This document shows positions 10,391 through 20,218 of a stretch of 64,000 nucleotides of DNA, in pieces (position 1 is the stretch's first letter; every line of letters starts with the position of its first letter). The notes under the pieces were generated by a model. It was not told the origin of the DNA. It saw only the letters and a list, made by a program, of their open reading frames with translations, and did not search any database. Origin of the DNA: Planctomonas deserti (GTDB lineage Bacteria > Actinomycetota > Actinomycetes > Actinomycetales > Microbacteriaceae); contig NZ_QANL01000001.1 of the NCBI RefSeq assembly GCF_003067705.1, forward strand, positions 310,001 to 374,000, given 5' to 3'. The translations under genes were made by a program, and so were the position numbers.

Positions 10391-10519
10391 GCGTTCGTTC
10401 CTAGCACTTCGATCCCCAGTATCCGCCCGGTTCCCCCGCGGGCATCATCATGCTATTCGGGGCGGCCGCGTTCGTCTGCCGCTTCGCTGCCCCCAGTGTG
10501 GGGCGCGTGTTCCGCTCCG

Positions 10520-12961
10520 CTAGATCTTCTCGATCGGCGCGACCTTGATGAGCAGTCGCTTGCGCCCGGCCGTGTCGAAGTGCACCTCGGCGATGCGCTT
10601 CGGGCCGACCCCCGTGACCGCGCCCACGCGCCCCTCGCCGAAGTCCGTGTGCCGGATGCGGTCACCCGCCGCGAGCTCGAGGTCGCCGTTGTCCCGCACC
10701 GTGCCGGTGACGCGGTTGGTCCACTCGGTCTTCGGTCGCGACTCGCCGAGGGCGCGCGACGTGCTGTCGGCGAAGCTCGGCCCGTCCATGGCTCGGGAGG
10801 ACCGGTTGAAGCCGTACCCGCCACCCTCCCGCCGCGCGTTCAGTGCCCGGGGCTGCGTGCCGCCGCGGGAGTTGGCCATGCCGGGCGACTGCTTCCACTC
10901 GATGAGGTCCGCCGGGATCTCCTGTAGGAAGCGGCTCGGCATCGCGACGCTCGTGTCACCGAACTGCGCGCGCGTCATGGCGAGCGAGATGAACAGCTTG
11001 CGCCTCGCGCGGGTGATGCCCACGTAGAACAGCCGCCGCTCCTCCGCGGGCCCGCCGGGTTCGTTCGCCGACATGCGGTGCGGCAGCAGGTCCTCCTCGA
11101 CGCCGGTGAGGAACACCGCCTGGTACTCGAGGCCCTTGGCGGTGTGCAGGGTCATGAGCGAGACCGTGCCCGAGCTGTCGTCGAGCTCGTCGGCCGCAGC
11201 GACGAGCGACACCTCGGTGAGGAAGTCGATCAGCTGGCCGTCCGGGTTGTTGCGGCTGAACTCCTTGGTCACGGCGAGGAGCTCGTCGATGTTCTCGGCG
11301 CGCGCCTCGTCCTGCGGGTCGCGGCTGTTGCGCAGCGTCGAGAGAAGACCGCTGCGGTCCATGAGCACGCTCAGCACGTCGCTCACGGCCGACGGTCCCC
11401 CCGGGGTCATCGGGTCGAGCATCTCCTCGACCTCGTCGAGCAGACGGGCCAGCTGCAGGATGGACCCGGTCACCTTCGGGCCGAGCCCGAGCTTGCCCGC
11501 ATCCCGCATGGCCTGCCGGAAGCTCACCCCGTTCGTCTCCGCGTACACCCCGAGCTGGGTCTCGGTGGCCGGTCCGATGCCGCGCTTCGGGGTGTTCAGG
11601 ATGCGCCGCAGCGCGAGGACGTCGTTGGGGTTGGCGACCGCGACAAGGTAGGCCATCGCGTCCTTGATCTCGGCGCGCTCGTAGAACTTCGTGCCGCCCA
11701 TGATGCGGTAGGGCAGGGCCGACCGGATGAAGATCTCCTCCAGCGCGCGGGTCTGCGAGTTGGTGCGGTAGAAGACGGCGATGTCCTTGTAGTCCATCCC
11801 CTCCTCGTGCAACTTCTGGATCTCGTCCGCCACGAACTGCGCCTCGTCGTGGCCGGAGTAGCCCGTGAAGCCGGTGATCTTCTCGCCGTCACCCACGGCC
11901 GTCCACAGCTTCTTGTCCTTGCGGTCGAAGTTGTTCGAGATGACCGCGTTGGCCGCGGACAGGATGTTCTGGGTGGAGCGGTAGTTCTGCTCGAGCAGCA
12001 CGACCTTCGAGTTCGGGAAGTCCCGCTCGAACTCCACGATGTTGCGGATGTCCGCGCCCCGGAAGGCGTAGATCGACTGGTCGGAGTCGCCGACGACCGT
12101 GAGGGACGCGCCGTCGATGCCGCCCATGGGGTTGCGCTCCGTGCGGGTGTCCGCCGGCACGTGCTCCGGCGCGACGGGCCGGGTCAGCTCACGGATGAGC
12201 GAGTACTGCGCGTGGTTCGTGTCCTGGTACTCGTCGACGAGCACATGCCGGAACCGGCGCTGGTACTTGGCCGCGATATGCGGGAAGGCGCGGAACAGGT
12301 ACACGGTCTGACCGATGAGGTCGTCGAAGTCGAATGCGTGCGCCGCATTCAGCGACCGCGTGTACTCGCGGAAGACCTCGACGAACGCCGTCTCGGCCGG
12401 GTCGTTGAAGTTCGCCGTGCGGGCGAAGCTGTCGACATCGGCGAGCTCGTTCTTGAGCTTCGAGATGCGGGACGCGACCGAGCCGACCGTGAAGCCGTAC
12501 GCGTCGGCCTGGTACTGCTTGATGATGCGCTTGATCAGCACCCGGCTGTCCGCGGAGTCGTAGATCGTGAAGTTCGGCGTGAAGCCGAAGTTCTCCGCCT
12601 CGCGGCGCAGGATGCGCACGCAGGCCGAGTGGAACGTCGAGATCCACATGCCCTCGGCCGCCCTGCCGACGAGCGACTGCACGCGCTCGCGCATCTCGGC
12701 GGCGGCCTTGTTCGTGAACGTGATGGCCAGGATCTGGCTGGGCCACGCCTCGCGGGACTCGAGCAGCCCGGCGATGCGGTGGGTGAGGACGCGGGTCTTG
12801 CCCGATCCGGCGCCCGCGACGATGAGCAGGGCGGGCCCCCGGTACTCGACCGCCTCGCGCTGCTCGGGATTGAGCCCGTCGAGCAGGGAGTTGTGGGGCT
12901 CGACGATCACCGGCGTCGCGCCGGACACGATCCGGACGATGTTCTCGGGAGGGGGTGTCAT
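10520..12961 (-). CDS. pcrA: PcrA/UvrD-type ATP-dependent DNA helicase
   Basis: The 813-residue superfamily 1 helicase has Walker A AGAGSGKT at 49-56, Walker B VDEYQDTN, QSIYAFRGAD, and LMTLHTAKGLEYQAVFL with GITRARRKL at the C-terminal motor. The last 60 residues form the Tudor-like PcrA tail (GDRIRHTDFGEGRVGAVTG). PcrA acts in repair and replication-fork clearance. ATG 12961 matches the PcrA N-terminus; the open frame up to 13189 is not family-like. TACAAT ends 11 bases before the ATG, so the leader is very short. Confidence 0.95.
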   Translation of the reverse strand: MTPPPENIVRIVSGATPVIVEPHNSLLDGLNPEQREAVEYRGPALLIVAGAGSGKTRVLTHRIAGLLESREAWPSQILAITFTNKAAAEMRERVQSLVGRAAEGMWISTFHSACVRILRREAENFGFTPNFTIYDSADSRVLIKRIIKQYQADAYGFTVGSVASRISKLKNELADVDSFARTANFNDPAETAFVEVFREYTRSLNAAHAFDFDDLIGQTVYLFRAFPHIAAKYQRRFRHVLVDEYQDTNHAQYSLIRELTRPVAPEHVPADTRTERNPMGGIDGASLTVVGDSDQSIYAFRGADIRNIVEFERDFPNSKVVLLEQNYRSTQNILSAANAVISNNFDRKDKKLWTAVGDGEKITGFTGYSGHDEAQFVADEIQKLHEEGMDYKDIAVFYRTNSQTRALEEIFIRSALPYRIMGGTKFYERAEIKDAMAYLVAVANPNDVLALRRILNTPKRGIGPATETQLGVYAETNGVSFRQAMRDAGKLGLGPKVTGSILQLARLLDEVEEMLDPMTPGGPSAVSDVLSVLMDRSGLLSTLRNSRDPQDEARAENIDELLAVTKEFSRNNPDGQLIDFLTEVSLVAAADELDDSSGTVSLMTLHTAKGLEYQAVFLTGVEEDLLPHRMSANEPGGPAEERRLFYVGITRARRKLFISLAMTRAQFGDTSVAMPSRFLQEIPADLIEWKQSPGMANSRGGTQPRALNARREGGGYGFNRSSRAMDGPSFADSTSRALGESRPKTEWTNRVTGTVRDNGDLELAAGDRIRHTDFGEGRVGAVTGVGPKRIAEVHFDTAGRKRLLIKVAPIEKI

Positions 12962-13135
12962 ATCGGTACCCGATTGTACGTTCTCCCCCCGACACCGGAC
13001 CCCGTCCGGCGCACGAGCCTCGGTCCAGCCCGTACAGCCCATACGGCCGGTGCAGCGGTCGTCCGCCCGTGCTTCTCGCACGAAGCACGTGGCCGACTCC
13101 CAGGGACTCCCCCGCCGCGCCCCCGCCCGGCGGCG

Positions 13136-13141
13136 TAGCGT
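13136..13141 (+). promoter_or_regulatory. -10 box TAGCGT of the leaderless DUF2945 gene
   Basis: TAGCGT, six bases, then the ATG at 13148: a leaderless start arrangement. Confidence 0.6.
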
Positions 13142-13147
13142 CGCGCC

Positions 13148-13369
13148 ATGACGAACAAGAAGAACGACGAGTTCTCGAAGGGCGACCACGTCTCATGGAA
13201 GTCGCACGGCGGTGAGGCCACCGGCGAGGTCGAGAAGAAGATCACCTCGGACACCGAGGCCGCCGGCCGCACGGTGCGGGCATCGAAGGACGACCCGCAG
13301 TACCTCGTGAAGAGCGAGAAGAGCGGCGGCGAGGCCGTGCACAAGCCCTCCGCCCTCAAGAAGGACTAG
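13148..13369 (+). CDS. DUF2945 (HVA1/Tudor-like) small protein
   Basis: The 73-residue, highly charged protein (FSKGDHVSWKSHGGEATGEV near the N-terminus, DPQYLVKSEKSGGEAVHKPSAL at the end) matches the DUF2945 'hypervirulence-associated protein TUDOR domain' family. The fold is a small SH3-like barrel; the function is not established. It is monocistronic, divergent from pcrA, and probably leaderless. No signal peptide or membrane segment is present. Confidence 0.85.
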   Translation: MTNKKNDEFSKGDHVSWKSHGGEATGEVEKKITSDTEAAGRTVRASKDDPQYLVKSEKSGGEAVHKPSALKKD

Positions 13370-13401
13370 CCGCTTCCACACTCCAGGCTCGGGCCTTTCA
13401 C

Positions 13402-13424
13402 GGTCCCTGAGCCTGTCGAAGGGA
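13402..13424 (+). repeat. REP-like 24-bp palindromic repeat, copy a (GTCCCT/AGGGAC arms)
   Basis: Arms GTCCCT and AGGGAC flank the core GAGCCTGTCGA. Single copy between the DUF2945 gene and glpQ, in the orientation reading GGTCCCTGAGC on +. Confidence 0.85.
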
Positions 13425-13494
13425 CGTCACGGGCCTTCGGTCCTGACGGGGGCCGCCACATCCACGGTCCGGGAGCCCGGCACGCGACGCACCA

Positions 13495-13545
13495 CTCAGC
13501 GACCGCGAGGGGCTCAGCGACCGTAGGGCTCAGCGACCGTAGGGC
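13495..13545. repeat. Three degenerate 16-bp tandem half-copies of the REP-like repeat at the glpQ 3' end
   Basis: CTCAGCGACCG recurs three times (13495, 13513, 13529), the last two in an exact 16-bp tandem ending TAGGG. The unit equals one arm of the REP-like element. The copy at 13513 supplies the glpQ stop codon, so the last residues of GlpQ are repeat-derived. Confidence 0.75.
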
Positions 13546-14566
13546 CGGCTGCGTCGCGCACCGCGACCGCGAGGTCCGGGTGGTCCGCGAAGACCCCGTC
13601 GATGCCCGTGCCCAGGATGCGCGTCCACTCGCTCTCGTAATCGCCGGGAGCGGACGGCCCGCCGCCGTAGCGGAAGTTCACCGGCAGGAACCGGTTCTCG
13701 GTCCGGAGCGTCCAGCAGAAGACGAGGAGCCCGGCCGCGTGCGCCCGCGCCACGAGGTCGCTCGGCGCATCGGCCCGGCCGTGCTCGTCTGTGGGCAGGA
13801 TCAAGCCCTTGTCGACGCTGATGCCGTCGACCCGCCCGCCGAGCGCGGCGAGTCCCTCGTCGGTGAGGTGATCCGCGTACTCCCGAGCGTGGGCGCCGCG
13901 GGCCGCGATCTCGTCGAACGGCGACCCGGACGCCTCGACGAGGTAGATGAACTCGCCGCCCACCCCGCGGGCGCGGACCTTCGCCAGGACGCTCTCCTCG
14001 AACGCCTCAATGGTGAGGCGGTCCGCGGCCCCGTTCCAACCCGCCTCGTTCAAATCCCGGGCGAGGAGCTCATCGAGCGGGAGGCCGAGGGACTCGAAGT
14101 AGGTGGCGTGCTTGACCTCGACGACAAGGCCGGGTCGCACGCCGTCGACCTCGCCCGCCTCGTCGAGCAGTCGAAGGAGATCGGGCAGCGCGAGCAGCCC
14201 GAAGGTCCCGTCGAAGGACGCGCTGGACGGCCGGATCTTTGGGAGCCGCTCCCGTGCGCGCAGCGTGCGGAGCTCCGCCCACGTGAAGTCCTCCGTGAAC
14301 CACCCGGTCAGCTCGCTGCCGTCGATGACCTTCGTGGCGCGGCGGTCCGCGAACTCCGGGTGCGCGGCAACGTCTGTGGTGCCCGAGATCTCGTTCTCGT
14401 GGCGCAGTACGAGCACGCCGTCCCTCGTGGCCACGATGTCGGGCTCGATGGCATCTGCGCCGAGGGCCAGGGCGAGCTCGTAGCTGGAGCGCGTGTGCTC
14501 CGGCCGGTACCCGCTGGCACCCCGGTGGCCGATGACACGGGCGCGGGGACTCGGAGGAAGCGGCAC
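13514..14566 (-). CDS. glpQ: Glycerophosphodiester phosphodiesterase
   Basis: The 350-residue GDPD-family protein hydrolyses glycerophosphodiesters to glycerol-3-phosphate plus an alcohol. Catalytic and metal residues are visible: H14-R15 (VIGHRGASG), PEHT at 22-25, E41 and D43 (IEPDIVATRDG) and H56 (LRHENE). No signal peptide is seen, so it is probably cytoplasmic. The GTG start lies six bases after TAGCGT, indicating a leaderless mRNA. The 3' end overlaps tandem repeat half-copies. Confidence 0.9.
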   Translation of the reverse strand: MPLPPSPRARVIGHRGASGYRPEHTRSSYELALALGADAIEPDIVATRDGVLVLRHENEISGTTDVAAHPEFADRRATKVIDGSELTGWFTEDFTWAELRTLRARERLPKIRPSSASFDGTFGLLALPDLLRLLDEAGEVDGVRPGLVVEVKHATYFESLGLPLDELLARDLNEAGWNGAADRLTIEAFEESVLAKVRARGVGGEFIYLVEASGSPFDEIAARGAHAREYADHLTDEGLAALGGRVDGISVDKGLILPTDEHGRADAPSDLVARAHAAGLLVFCWTLRTENRFLPVNFRYGGGPSAPGDYESEWTRILGTGIDGVFADHPDLAVAVRDAAGPTVAEPYGR

Positions 14567-14572
14567 CCGTCA

Positions 14573-14578
14573 ACGCTA
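14573..14578 (-). promoter_or_regulatory. -10 box TAGCGT of leaderless glpQ
   Basis: TAGCGT, the six bases TGACGG, then the GTG start at 14566. Confidence 0.55.
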
Positions 14579-14693
14579 TCCACCGCGGGCGGGGTCCGCG
14601 CCGTGTATCATACCGATCACCCCCCACATCCCCCCGCCGTGGAAATCGGCCGATCGCGCGCGCCGCGAGGCCGGAGGAGATGAGGGACAACCC

Positions 14694-15218
14694 GTGCTCG
14701 AGCGAGAACCGACGATGACGCTTCCACTGAAGTGGGGCAGCTATCGCGGCCGGTACGTCGCCGGCCTCACCTGCATCCTGGCCGGCGGCCTGCTGCTCGT
14801 GCTCACCAACACCTACTTCCTGGTGGCCCTCCTCGTCGGCAGCGTGCTGCACGCCGCGGGCTGGATCATCCTCCCCGCGGCCGGGTGGCGCCGCGTCGTC
14901 GTGGCCGGCCCGAGCATCATCGCGATCTGCGCGCTCCTCGCGGGCCCGACCCAGATGGCGATGCTCGTGCTCCCGCTCCTCGGCTGGCTGCTCGTGCGGC
15001 ACCGCCCCGCGGTGTCCGCGCTCTCCGCCCTGCTCCCTCTCGGCTCGGGCCTGCTCCTCGCCACCCTCCTGCACGGCTACCCGGACCAGGGCCTTGCGCT
15101 CAGTGTGAGCGCCGTCGTGCTCGTCGTCGCCGCCTGGTCGGCGCGGACCCTGGCGCTCGATCCCGCGGCGTCACGCTTCAGGCGAAAATCAAGGCAACCG
15201 TCAAGCACCGTCCACTAG
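14694..15218 (+). CDS. Small multi-pass membrane protein of unknown function
   Basis: The 174-residue protein has about five hydrophobic helices (for example YVAGLTCILAGGLLLVLTNT and VALLVGSVLHAAGWIILPAA) and a basic C-terminus (FRRKSRQ). I do not recognise the family. GTG 14694 has GAGGG ending about six bases upstream; ATG 14715 is an in-frame alternative. It is divergent from glpQ and 48 bp upstream of the Bax-inhibitor-1 gene on the same strand. Confidence 0.65.
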   Translation: MLEREPTMTLPLKWGSYRGRYVAGLTCILAGGLLLVLTNTYFLVALLVGSVLHAAGWIILPAAGWRRVVVAGPSIIAICALLAGPTQMAMLVLPLLGWLLVRHRPAVSALSALLPLGSGLLLATLLHGYPDQGLALSVSAVVLVVAAWSARTLALDPAASRFRRKSRQPSSTVH

Positions 15219-15266
15219 CCTGGAGGGGCACTGAGTAGTGCAGTCACCCCTATAGATAGAGGAACC

Positions 15267-16049
15267 ATGGCAAACCCCACGTTCTCGCGAAACCCGGCCT
15301 TCAACGGCCGCGGCGGAGCCCCTACGCAGGAGGTCACGCCCGAAAGCCTGCAGGCCATGTACAACGCGCCGTCGGCCACCGCCGTCGACACGGGCCGCAT
15401 GACCTACGAAGACACGATCACCAAGACGGCCGGTCTCTTCGCCGTGCTGCTTGTCGGAGCGGCTGTCGGCTGGCTCTTCCCCGCGCTCGCCATCGTCGGC
15501 GCGATCGTCGGCCTCGTGCTCGGCCTGGTCAACAGCTTCAAGCGCGAGCCGAGCGTGCCGCTCATCGTCGCGTACGCGGCGTTCGAGGGTCTGTTCGTCG
15601 GCGGCATCTCGGCGATCTTCGAGGCCCAGCCCGGGATGGCGGGCATCGCCGTGCAGGCCGTTCTCGCCACGCTCGTCGTGGTGGGCGTCGTGCTCGCCCT
15701 GTTCCGCAGCGGCAAGATCCGCGCATCCGCCAAGGCGACCAAGATCTTCATGATCGCCATGGTGAGCTACCTGGCCTTCTCGCTGGTGAACTTCGGCCTC
15801 GTCATCTTCGGCGTGCTGGACAGCCCGTTCGGCCTCCGCTCCGGTGTTCTCGGCCTCGTCATCGGCGCCCTCGCGGTGCTCATGGCGTCGTACTCCCTCG
15901 TGCTGGACTTCGACTTCGTCCAGCGGGCCGTGCGCACGGGCCAGCCCCGCAAGCTTGGCTGGCAGGCGGCGTTCGGCCTCATGGTCACCGTCGTGTGGCT
16001 GTACGTCGAGTTCCTGCGCATCTTCGCCATCCTGCGCGGCAGCGACTGA
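15267..16049 (+). CDS. Bax inhibitor-1/YccA family membrane protein
   Basis: The 260-residue protein has a soluble N-terminus (about 50 residues) and about seven membrane helices, ending with the acidic-residue-containing final segments typical of the family (MASYSLVLDFDFVQRAV, then VVWLYVEFLRIFAIL). Relatives include pH-sensitive Ca2+ leak proteins; the bacterial role is poorly defined. AGAGGAA precedes the ATG at 15267 by a few bases and TATAGAT lies just upstream. A terminator hairpin follows. Confidence 0.9.
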   Translation: MANPTFSRNPAFNGRGGAPTQEVTPESLQAMYNAPSATAVDTGRMTYEDTITKTAGLFAVLLVGAAVGWLFPALAIVGAIVGLVLGLVNSFKREPSVPLIVAYAAFEGLFVGGISAIFEAQPGMAGIAVQAVLATLVVVGVVLALFRSGKIRASAKATKIFMIAMVSYLAFSLVNFGLVIFGVLDSPFGLRSGVLGLVIGALAVLMASYSLVLDFDFVQRAVRTGQPRKLGWQAAFGLMVTVVWLYVEFLRIFAILRGSD

Positions 16050-16086
16050 TCGACGCGGACTGACCCCCGCACCACACAGCACAGCG

Positions 16087-16120
16087 GAACGGCCGCCCCT
16101 CGGGGCGGCCGTTCTTCGTT
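16087..16120 (+). terminator. Terminator after the Bax-inhibitor-1 gene
   Basis: GAACGGCCGCCC at 16087-16098 pairs with GGGCGGCCGTTC at 16103-16114, followed by TTCGTT. Confidence 0.8.
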
Positions 16121-16190
16121 CCCCGGGGCCGGATCGGCGCCGCTTCGCCGACCCGGGCGCGGGTGGCGCGGCCGGTGCTTGGATGGCTGC

Positions 16191-17231
16191 GTGACCACCG
16201 GCACCGGTTCCACCCCGTCCTCGCCGTCGCCCCTCCCCTCGATGGCGGCGATCGCGGCGGCCTTCGACCTCCCCGGCACACCGCTCTCCCTCACGCCGGT
16301 CCCCCGCGCGTGGTCGCACCGGGTCTTCCGCCTGAGCACGTCCCGGGGACGCTTCGCCGTCAAGCAGCTCCTGAACCCGTGGGGTGAGGAGCACTGGCGC
16401 GAGTGGCTGGCCGAGGCCTGGGACTTCGAGCGCGCCGCGCAGGACTCCGGCGTCGCCATGCCGCGGCCGGTGCCGACGCGCACCGGCGCCTGTCTCGCCG
16501 ACGTCGAGGTGTCGGGAGCTGGCGACCCGGTCCCCGTGCGTGTGCACGAGTGGGCGGACGCCGTTCCCTGCCCGCCCGGCCCGGTCGACGCTGGAGTCGC
16601 CCGATCGGTCGGCGCCGATCTCGCCCGGATGCACGCACTCGGGCACCAGCCCCGGCGGCGCGACGTGTTCCCCGTCTCCGACCGCGCGGGCATCGACGCC
16701 TGGCCCGAGCTCGTCGAGCGGGTGACCGCCCGGGACCCGTCCCTGGGGCGTCGCGCCCAGGCGGTGTCCCGCTCCGTCTCCCGGATCGGCGAGCTGTACG
16801 ACGCGGCACGGGCGGACGCCTCGGCGACGGTAATGAGCCACGGCGACGTCGACCAGAAGAACCTTCTCCTCGCCCCCTCCGGACATCTGCTGTGCGACTG
16901 GGACGTCGCCAGCCCGTGGCGGCCGAGCGCCGAGCTTCTCCGCACCGCGATGGCGCTGGCCGGCTGGGAGCGCCCGGCCGTTGCCCGCGGAACGATCGCC
17001 GCCTATCGCGGCGCGGGGGGCGAGGACGCGGCGGCGCGACCGGAGGACCTCGCCCTCGACCTGCTCATCGGGGTCGACTGGCTCGCCTTCTGCCTGCAGC
17101 GGGCGACGGGCCTCCGTGAGGCGTCGCCGCAGCGCCGGGCGGAGGGCCGCAGGCAGGCGGAGGCGGACATGGCCGCCCTCCCCCGCCGGGTCGAGATCGC
17201 GCTCTCGATCGGCGCGTGGCTGAGAGGCTGA
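16191..17231 (+). CDS. APH-fold phosphotransferase (aminoglycoside phosphotransferase family)
   Basis: The 346-residue protein has the kinase Brehnner-type motif SHGDVDQKNLLL (H217, D219, N224 counted from the GTG at 16191) and the metal-binding LLCDWDVASPW with D236. This is the APH/choline-kinase fold; the substrate is unknown and resistance should not be assumed. GTG 16191 lies six bases after TTGGAT and is preferred; in-frame ATG 16179 would add four residues. The gene is monocistronic, with terminators on both sides. Confidence 0.8.
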   Translation: MTTGTGSTPSSPSPLPSMAAIAAAFDLPGTPLSLTPVPRAWSHRVFRLSTSRGRFAVKQLLNPWGEEHWREWLAEAWDFERAAQDSGVAMPRPVPTRTGACLADVEVSGAGDPVPVRVHEWADAVPCPPGPVDAGVARSVGADLARMHALGHQPRRRDVFPVSDRAGIDAWPELVERVTARDPSLGRRAQAVSRSVSRIGELYDAARADASATVMSHGDVDQKNLLLAPSGHLLCDWDVASPWRPSAELLRTAMALAGWERPAVARGTIAAYRGAGGEDAAARPEDLALDLLIGVDWLAFCLQRATGLREASPQRRAEGRRQAEADMAALPRRVEIALSIGAWLRG

Positions 17232-17245
17232 GCCGCCCGGGAACG

Positions 17246-17280
17246 ACGAAGCGGGCCGCCCTGAGGACGGCCCGCTTCGT
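17246..17280. terminator. Bidirectional terminator between the APH-fold gene and guaA
   Basis: A 13-bp perfect stem (ACGAAGCGGGCCG at 17246-17258, complement at 17268-17280) with a 9-nt loop sits between convergent genes. Confidence 0.85.
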
Positions 17281-17310
17281 CACTCGGCCCGATTCGTCAT
17301 CGGGCGAGCG

Positions 17311-18889
<1,579 letters not shown>

Positions 18890-18894
<5 letters not shown>

Positions 18895-19366
18895 GTGATG
18901 CCTCCACGGTGGGGTCGGACGTCGCCGCGGGAGCCGCCGCGGCACGGGACGCGAGCTCGGCCTCGCGGGCGGCGAGATAGCCGTTCACCTCGCGGGACGT
19001 GCGGTGCTCGACGAAGAACGAGAGGAACGGCACGACGCCGCCCGCGGCCAGCATCAGCAGGCGGCCGAGGCCCCAGCGCATCAGGCTCCAGAGCCGGAAG
19101 TCGGCGATGAGGTACACGACGTAGAACCAGCCGTGCACGATGAGGATGCCGGTGCTGAGGTTCACGGCGGTGGAGGTGCCCTCGGGCACGAGAGCGAGGA
19201 AGCCGAAGGGGCCGCCGAGCTCGATCTCCACGCCGCCCAGGTACTTGAACAGCATCTCGATCGTCAGCAGCAGGAGCAGCACGCCGGTGACGTACGCGGT
19301 GATGCGGTAGAAGCTCAGCGCGCTGCGGATGCGGGGGAATGCTTCGGGCTTGGGGGCGAGCGGCAT
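18890..19366 (-). CDS. DUF3817 membrane protein
   Basis: The 158-residue protein has three or four membrane helices with the DUF3817 pattern: [20 protein letters not shown], then [17 protein letters not shown] and [20 protein letters not shown]. Actinobacterial DUF3817 proteins often sit beside guaA, as here; the function is unknown. ATG 19366 fits the family start; the frame is open further upstream but Arg/Pro-rich. The gene overlaps the proposed guaA start. Confidence 0.85.
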
Positions 19367-19376
19367 GGCGTCGATT

Positions 19377-20216
19377 CTACCGGCCGGGCCTGGACGCGGA
19401 CTCCGCGGGCGTCGGCGCTGCGCCCGCCGCGGCGGCGGCGTCCTCGGCCTCCTCCGTCTCGCGCTCGAGCTCATCACGCACGAGGCGGTACCAGATGAAG
19501 ACGGCGAAGCCCGCGAAGATGACCCACTCGGCCGCGTAGAAGATGTTGAGCCAGTTGAGCTGCACGTCGTCGCTCGGCGCGGGCGAGTCGATGCCGACGA
19601 GCCCCGCAGGCGCCTGGGTCAGCACGACGTAGCCGGAGTATGCGTCGCGGTCGTCGAAGTCCCGCCAGGTGTTGACGAGCGCGGCGACGGACATCGACGT
19701 GATCGCGAAGGGGTTCTCGTCGTCGTCGGGCACGTTCGGCCCCTCCGTCGGCAGGAACCGGCCGACGACCTCGGTCACCTCGCCGCCCGGGTCGCCCGCG
19801 TTGAGGGCGTCGCTCCTCGCCTCCGCGTCCTCCCGATCGGCCGTCCAGCCGAGCGCGACCGCGAGCCCCGGCGCGTCCGGGGCCACGGAGGCCTCGTCGA
19901 GCGCGACGTCCAGGCGGCCGACGACCCAGTAGCCCGTCTCCCCGCCGTTGACCCGTTCGCTCACCACGCCGTAGTCACCGGGCGCCCAGGCGCCCCGCAC
20001 GCTCACGACCTGACCGGACGCCTTCTGCTCCGTCATCTGCTGCGGCTGGACCACGCTCGTCAGCGGCACCGCCTCCTCCGTCGCGCGCTCGACCACGACG
20101 CCCTCCTCGACGGCGCGGGAGAGCTGCCACTGGCCGAGGGCCGCGAACGCGGCCGCCACGGCGAGGGCGAGCACGAGGAGCCCGATCCACTTCGGGCGGC
20201 GCATGATGGCGAGCAT
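19377..20216 (-). CDS. SURF1-family protein (cytochrome oxidase assembly)
   Basis: The 279-residue protein has the SURF1 layout: an N-terminal membrane helix (WIGLLVLALAVAAAFAALGQWQLSR), a large extracytoplasmic domain, and a second helix near residue 225-250 (NIFYAAEWVIFAGFAVFIWYR). GQWQLSR and the GW(V/T) element are family hallmarks. SURF1 assists heme a insertion into cytochrome c oxidase. ATG 20216 lies 2 bp after the antiporter stop; MRRPKW at 20204 is an alternative. Operon with the antiporter. Confidence 0.88.
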   Translation of the reverse strand: MLAIMRRPKWIGLLVLALAVAAAFAALGQWQLSRAVEEGVVVERATEEAVPLTSVVQPQQMTEQKASGQVVSVRGAWAPGDYGVVSERVNGGETGYWVVGRLDVALDEASVAPDAPGLAVALGWTADREDAEARSDALNAGDPGGEVTEVVGRFLPTEGPNVPDDDENPFAITSMSVAALVNTWRDFDDRDAYSGYVVLTQAPAGLVGIDSPAPSDDVQLNWLNIFYAAEWVIFAGFAVFIWYRLVRDELERETEEAEDAAAAAGAAPTPAESASRPGR

Positions 20217-20218
20217 CG

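Noticed and set aside
16191-17231. Antibiotic resistance gene call for the APH-fold kinase
   Set aside because: The fold is shared by many metabolic kinases, and no resistance-specific subfamily motif or mobile context is present.
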